In this document: in pieces, positions 60,755 to 64,000 of the stretch
How the letters are laid out: each line of letters starts with the position of its first letter
How positions within the stretch are numbered: position 1 is the stretch's first letter
Assembly (NCBI RefSeq): GCF_010645065.1
Contig: NZ_JAADZW010000016.1
Coordinates: 1 to 64,000, forward strand
Direction of reading: 5' to 3'
Source of the DNA: Flavobacterium fluviatile
GTDB lineage: Bacteria; Bacteroidota; Bacteroidia; Flavobacteriales; Flavobacteriaceae
Length of the DNA: 64,000 nt
Position numbers and translations under genes: made by a program
Notes under the pieces: model-generated
Database searches by the model: none
Seen by the model: only the letters and a program-made list of their open reading frames with translations
What the model was told of the DNA's origin: nothing

Positions 60755-61678
60755 ATGAAACTCAGCAAACCAAGATTAGCCCTAATCTGCGGTATCCTCT
60801 GCATCTCTATTTTTCCGATACTGGTAAAACTGAAATTAACACCCGGATTAATCTCTGCTTTTTACAGAATGTTTTTTGCGGTTACTTTACTTTTGCCTTA
60901 TGTGCTTTTGAGCAAAAACTTTAAGCTACCAACATTAAAATTCAGCCTTTTGGCAGCACTTTGCGGAATTCTATTTGCCTCAGATGTTGCGGTTTGGAAT
61001 ATCGCCATTCAGGATTCGAGTGCTACTCAGGCTTCATTATTAACCAATTTGTCTCCGGTTTGGGTGGGAATTGGTTCTTTTTTGTTTCTGAAGTCAAAAC
61101 CGGCAACTAACTTTTGGATTGGGACCGTGGTATCTTTATTCGGAATGGTGACTTTGGTTGGTTTTGAATTTTTTGTAGAACTGAATTTCGATCAGGCTTT
61201 TCTGTTTGCGATTTTGTCGGGCGTTTTATATTCGATTTATCTCCTTGTTAGTAAAAATGTACTTTCAAAAGTGGATGTGTTAACGTTTATGACCATCAGT
61301 TTGATCGCTTCGAGTATTTATTTGGCAATTATTTGTTATTTCCTAAATGTTTCTTTTACAGGATTTTCTGATGCCGGCTGGTTCGTATTAGTTTTACAGG
61401 CTGTAATCTGCCAGTTGTGTGCGTGGCTTTCGGTTAGTTATGCAACACAACACATGCGTGCTACGAGAGTTTCGCTTAGTTTGTTAAGTCAGGCTATGAT
61501 TACATCCATTCTGGCCTGGTTGCTTTTGGAAGAAAAAATAACTTTACAAATGGTTTTGGGTGGAATCATTTTGCTTTTTGGAATCCGCATTACTTTTTAC
61601 GATAAGCCCTTTCTGTCTAATTTCAAAACCTTTAAAAACAAAAAAGTAGAAATACCACAGACTTATAAAAAACGTTAA
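60755..61678 (+). CDS. EamA/DMT-family transporter
   Basis: The 307-residue inner-membrane protein has ten hydrophobic segments in two EamA repeats (about 8-137 and 150-285). LTPGLISAFYRMFFAVTLL and DSSATQASLLTNLSPVWVG lie in the first repeat, and SLLSQAMITSILAWLLLEEK in the second. Members export metabolites such as amino acids; the substrate cannot be predicted. The C-terminus is a basic cytosolic tail. Confidence 0.92.
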   Translation: MKLSKPRLALICGILCISIFPILVKLKLTPGLISAFYRMFFAVTLLLPYVLLSKNFKLPTLKFSLLAALCGILFASDVAVWNIAIQDSSATQASLLTNLSPVWVGIGSFLFLKSKPATNFWIGTVVSLFGMVTLVGFEFFVELNFDQAFLFAILSGVLYSIYLLVSKNVLSKVDVLTFMTISLIASSIYLAIICYFLNVSFTGFSDAGWFVLVLQAVICQLCAWLSVSYATQHMRATRVSLSLLSQAMITSILAWLLLEEKITLQMVLGGIILLFGIRITFYDKPFLSNFKTFKNKKVEIPQTYKKR

Positions 61679-61705
61679 TGAAACTTTTTACAAATTCATT
61701 TGTAT

Positions 61706-62530
61706 TTATTGAGGAAACACAAAAGCTACAACAGCTCTTAACCCCCAATCGGGTTTTATTTCGTCAGGCCCTACAATGGGAATTAAGGGCTGAACTGAAA
61801 ACTGCACAATCTGATCCCCAAATTTTGTTATGCCCCCAAGAGAAGGATTGAAAGAAATCAGGGTCGTTTTTCCCTCCCAGTTTTGTGTTATCTCTACATT
61901 TGCCCCCCAGTTTGCCCCACTTTTGTAACTATTGGATAAAAATATTTGCGTATAAAATTGATTGATGTCGTTACGCTCACTATTTCCTGCAACAGACCAT
62001 ATCTGATTCGCCAGAAATCCTACCGAAAGGCCTTTTCCCTGATGCATAATTAAGATACTTGGCCCCAGTCCGAACTTTTGTGTTCCCAGAAGTTTATCTG
62101 TAGCTGTTGGAATCAAAAATGCCGGTCCGTATCCTGTAATAAGTTTTTTGGGTTTAGGAGCAAAAAAAGCTGTGACTGTAGCATCGCTTAGTCCAAACTC
62201 ATGTGTGTTTTCACCAGTAATATTCCTTTGATCCACAACAGGAAGAATATAACGGGTAATCAAATCTAAGTTATCGCTGAGCTTAAAAGGAATTACCGGT
62301 TGTACATTAATCACATACTTCGAACCATTAAAAGCGCCTATTCCATAATTTAAATTATTTTGAAGAGGCACACTAATTAAACTCGCCACCGGATTTGCCA
62401 GTTTGTCTGCAAGCTCCTGAGCACTATTTCCCGGTTTTTCAGGTTCTTCCTGAGCATAAGAATTGAAACTTAAAATAAAAAAAAGTTTAAACAAAAGGCA
62501 TTTAAAAACTTTATACGTGATAGATTTCAT
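61706..62530 (-). CDS. Outer-membrane beta-barrel protein (transporter-like)
   Basis: The 274-residue protein has a signal peptide (to about residue 26, NSYAQ) and alternating strands typical of a beta barrel, ending in a hydrophobic Phe-Pro-Gln terminus (VVAFVFPQ). Segments NPVASLISVPLQNNLNYGIG, GYGPAFLIPTATD and GLGPSILIMHQGKGL match proteins often annotated as neuromedin-U-like or phenol-degradation MetA-like transporters. The substrate is unknown. The next gene upstream on the same strand, a HAD lipoprotein, is 89 bases away. Confidence 0.8.
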   Translation of the reverse strand: MKSITYKVFKCLLFKLFFILSFNSYAQEEPEKPGNSAQELADKLANPVASLISVPLQNNLNYGIGAFNGSKYVINVQPVIPFKLSDNLDLITRYILPVVDQRNITGENTHEFGLSDATVTAFFAPKPKKLITGYGPAFLIPTATDKLLGTQKFGLGPSILIMHQGKGLSVGFLANQIWSVAGNSERNDINQFYTQIFLSNSYKSGANWGANVEITQNWEGKTTLISFNPSLGGITKFGDQIVQFSVQPLIPIVGPDEIKPDWGLRAVVAFVFPQ

Positions 62531-62619
62531 ATTTTCAATTTAAAGATTCTTGATTTAGATTAAAATGAAACAACTAAAACAATGAAAGTTGTTTCACTTT
62601 AATCACTAACTAACTCAAT

Positions 62620-63639
62620 CTAATTATCTGAAAAAACTTTTTTCCAGTCTTTTTTCATGTCCACAACGTGCCATTTATTTTTTGCTGCCGTATTTAACGA
62701 AAGATTTGATTTTTCCTGATAATAGGTCTCTCTGATAGAATCATTGTGATTGACAATCAGCTGAAAGGAGGGATATTTATTTCCCTGAGAAAATTTCAGC
62801 ATAGCAAGGTCTCCTTCTCCTCCCTCATTTCCACAGGCAAAAGCGGGACGCTGACCAATATGCAATTGTATGGCAACAGGCTTCCCTTCTTTATCATCAA
62901 AATGACTTAAATCGGATTCCCGAATAATTACATTTTTTTCAGGATCATATTTATATTTAAATGAGGTTCCCACAACCTGCTCTTTTGGAATTCCGTAGAA
63001 ATCGGCAGAAATACCACGTATCACCTCTACTGTGCCGCCTGATACGATAAAAGTTTTAAAACCATTTGCCCTTAAATAGTTTAGCAATTCTAATTGAGGC
63101 TGATAGCGTATTTGCTTTAGAGGAACATTTCTTCCCGGAACTTTTGCTTGGGCAAAAAAAGCTTTGATGGAATTTTCAAATTCATCCTCTGTCATCCCGG
63201 TATGTGTAGCTCCAACAAGCTCTATAATAGCTTTCATCCCTCCTTTTTCAAAATAAGCTTTGTCTTTTTCAACCACTGCTTTAAAAGGCTGTTTTTTGGC
63301 CAGTTCGGGATTGGCCTTAACCATTTGCTCTACCTGATAAAAGGCAAATAATTCCTGAGGCAGGGGTTTCTCTGACCAAAGTGTTCCATCATTATCAAAA
63401 GTTGCAATTCTGCTTTCAACCGGAATAAAATCAGGGCTTCCTTCTTTTGTTACTTTTTCAACATAAGCAATGATATCTTTTTTCAGAGTACCATCGTTCC
63501 AGCTTGGTAACGGATCAGGGCTTGTTGCCACTGTTGTTGTACTATCTATAGTATCTGTACTTGTTGAATGGATTTCGCTTTTTTTACAGGAAATAAATAA
63601 CAAAATCAAAACCGGTATTATAAATGCTTTTTTTTTCAT
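62620..63639 (-). CDS. HAD-superfamily phosphatase lipoprotein
   Basis: The 339-residue protein has a lipoprotein signal with Cys18 (LLFISCKKSE), a Ser/Thr-rich linker to about 45, and a HAD phosphatase domain. Motif I is ATFDNDGTLWSE with the nucleophile Asp82 and general acid Asp84, motif II is FIVSGGT, and motif IV is ACGNEGGEGD. Its place outside the cytoplasm suggests it releases phosphate from an external or periplasmic compound. It is followed by the outer-membrane barrel gene and is divergent from another HAD gene. Confidence 0.88.
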   Translation of the reverse strand: MKKKAFIIPVLILLFISCKKSEIHSTSTDTIDSTTTVATSPDPLPSWNDGTLKKDIIAYVEKVTKEGSPDFIPVESRIATFDNDGTLWSEKPLPQELFAFYQVEQMVKANPELAKKQPFKAVVEKDKAYFEKGGMKAIIELVGATHTGMTEDEFENSIKAFFAQAKVPGRNVPLKQIRYQPQLELLNYLRANGFKTFIVSGGTVEVIRGISADFYGIPKEQVVGTSFKYKYDPEKNVIIRESDLSHFDDKEGKPVAIQLHIGQRPAFACGNEGGEGDLAMLKFSQGNKYPSFQLIVNHNDSIRETYYQEKSNLSLNTAAKNKWHVVDMKKDWKKVFSDN

Positions 63640-63881
63640 AACAAAAATTAGAAAATATTACTAAAAAGTTTCAGCTGATGTATATTCCAATACCCTCAAA
63701 ATTAAATAATAAAGAGTTTAAGTAATCTTTTTACAGCTGCTGAATTAGTTGCATATTATAAAATGAAACATCAAAAAGACATTATTTTGCTGTTTTGTAT
63801 ATAATTGGATAAAAATTAAACTTTGCTTCTTTAAATTAAAGAACTTTTTTTAAACACTATTCTTAAAATTTGAATTAAATA

Positions 63882-63912
63882 TTGTGAATGGCACTAAGAA
63901 GAAATAACTTTA
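63882..63912 (+). promoter_or_regulatory. Near-consensus promoter for the HAD gene at the right edge
   Basis: TTG at 63882-63884, a 20-base spacer, then TAACTTTA at 63905-63912, one base off TAnnTTTG. It lies 25 bases before the ATG. The remainder of the 298-base gap 63640-63937 is AT-rich with no other feature seen. Confidence 0.5.
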
Positions 63913-63937
63913 CAAATACCTAATTATAAAAAACAAG

Positions 63938-64000
63938 ATGTTACATAAAAATAAAATACCTGATTTAAAAGTAATTGCATTTGATGCTGATGATACTCTG
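63938..64000 (+). CDS. HAD-family hydrolase (partial, N-terminus only)
   Basis: Twenty-one codons are visible, MLHKNKIPDLKVIAFDADDT plus Leu, before the window ends. FDADDT is HAD motif I with the nucleophile Asp and the second Asp two residues later. There is no signal peptide, so the enzyme is cytosolic, unlike its divergent lipoprotein neighbour. Confidence 0.75.
   Translation, partial: MLHKNKIPDLKVIAFDADDTL

Overview
The window is AT-rich, gene-dense chromosomal DNA from a member of the Bacteroidota, most likely a Flavobacterium related to F. johnsoniae. This rests on protein families and promoters rather than a marker gene. The window has the Bacteroidota promoter pattern TTG-N19-TAnnTTTG (best before atpD), lipoproteins with a Cys followed by Asp/Asn/Lys, a TonB receptor with an N-terminal carboxypeptidase-regulatory-like domain, DUF4270 and DUF4286 proteins, a fused OlsF-type aminolipid acyltransferase and a split atpD-atpC pair. 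No rRNA, tRNA, CRISPR array, prophage or complete insertion sequence was recognised. The accessory content is small dispersed palindromic repeats and one nested MITE-like element.

Layout. 1-4253: the amino-terminal 1417 codons of a giant secreted FN3/Ig-like protein, running off the left edge. 4790-5827: a Tas-like aldo/keto reductase. 6171-10717: an L,D-transpeptidase-like lipoprotein and a VWA lipoprotein, divergent from a TPR histidine kinase and LytTR response regulator; the shared intergenic region carries a repeat pair with LytTR-site geometry. 10910-16791: a leftward block with an AsmA-like/GT51 fusion, radA, an esterase-fold protein, panD and panC. 16900-21295: a rightward operon of a truncated glycogen-synthase-like protein, a DUF4270 lipoprotein and glmS. 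21592-26062: a TonB-dependent receptor and an SGNH lipoprotein. 26298-28172: atpD-atpC. 28357-35216: biotin genes bioF, bioD and bioA plus a FabF-like ketosynthase, interrupted by a TraB / ECF sigma / four-helix membrane protein cassette.

35289-49412: mostly housekeeping genes: OmpA-like lipoprotein, exonuclease III, olsF, TM2 and DUF805 membrane proteins, a D-2-hydroxyacid dehydrogenase, nhaA, proC, then a leftward series serS, TPR protein, DUF4286, a small frameshifted gene, rsmA and mgtE. 49608-56539: smaller accessory genes (unknown lipoprotein, patatin, DMP19-like acidic protein, a tiny basic protein, PrcB-like lipoprotein, two YdeI-type proteins, PhzF, CDGSH) with the nested repeat element at 53056-53339. 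56949-64000: metG, an unknown secreted protein, an EamA transporter, an outer-membrane beta-barrel candidate, a lipoprotein HAD phosphatase and the start of a second HAD hydrolase.

The observations most worth a second look are the LytTR-type direct repeats at 8053-8082; two copies of a hairpin element whose inner stem sequence differs completely but stays paired (28230-28306 and 36290-36369); a foldback element inserted inside another repeat (53137-53322); the GT5 N-terminal domain lacking its KTGGL motif; and a small conserved-looking gene split by a frameshift at about 45676. All family assignments are from reading the translated sequence; no database search was run.
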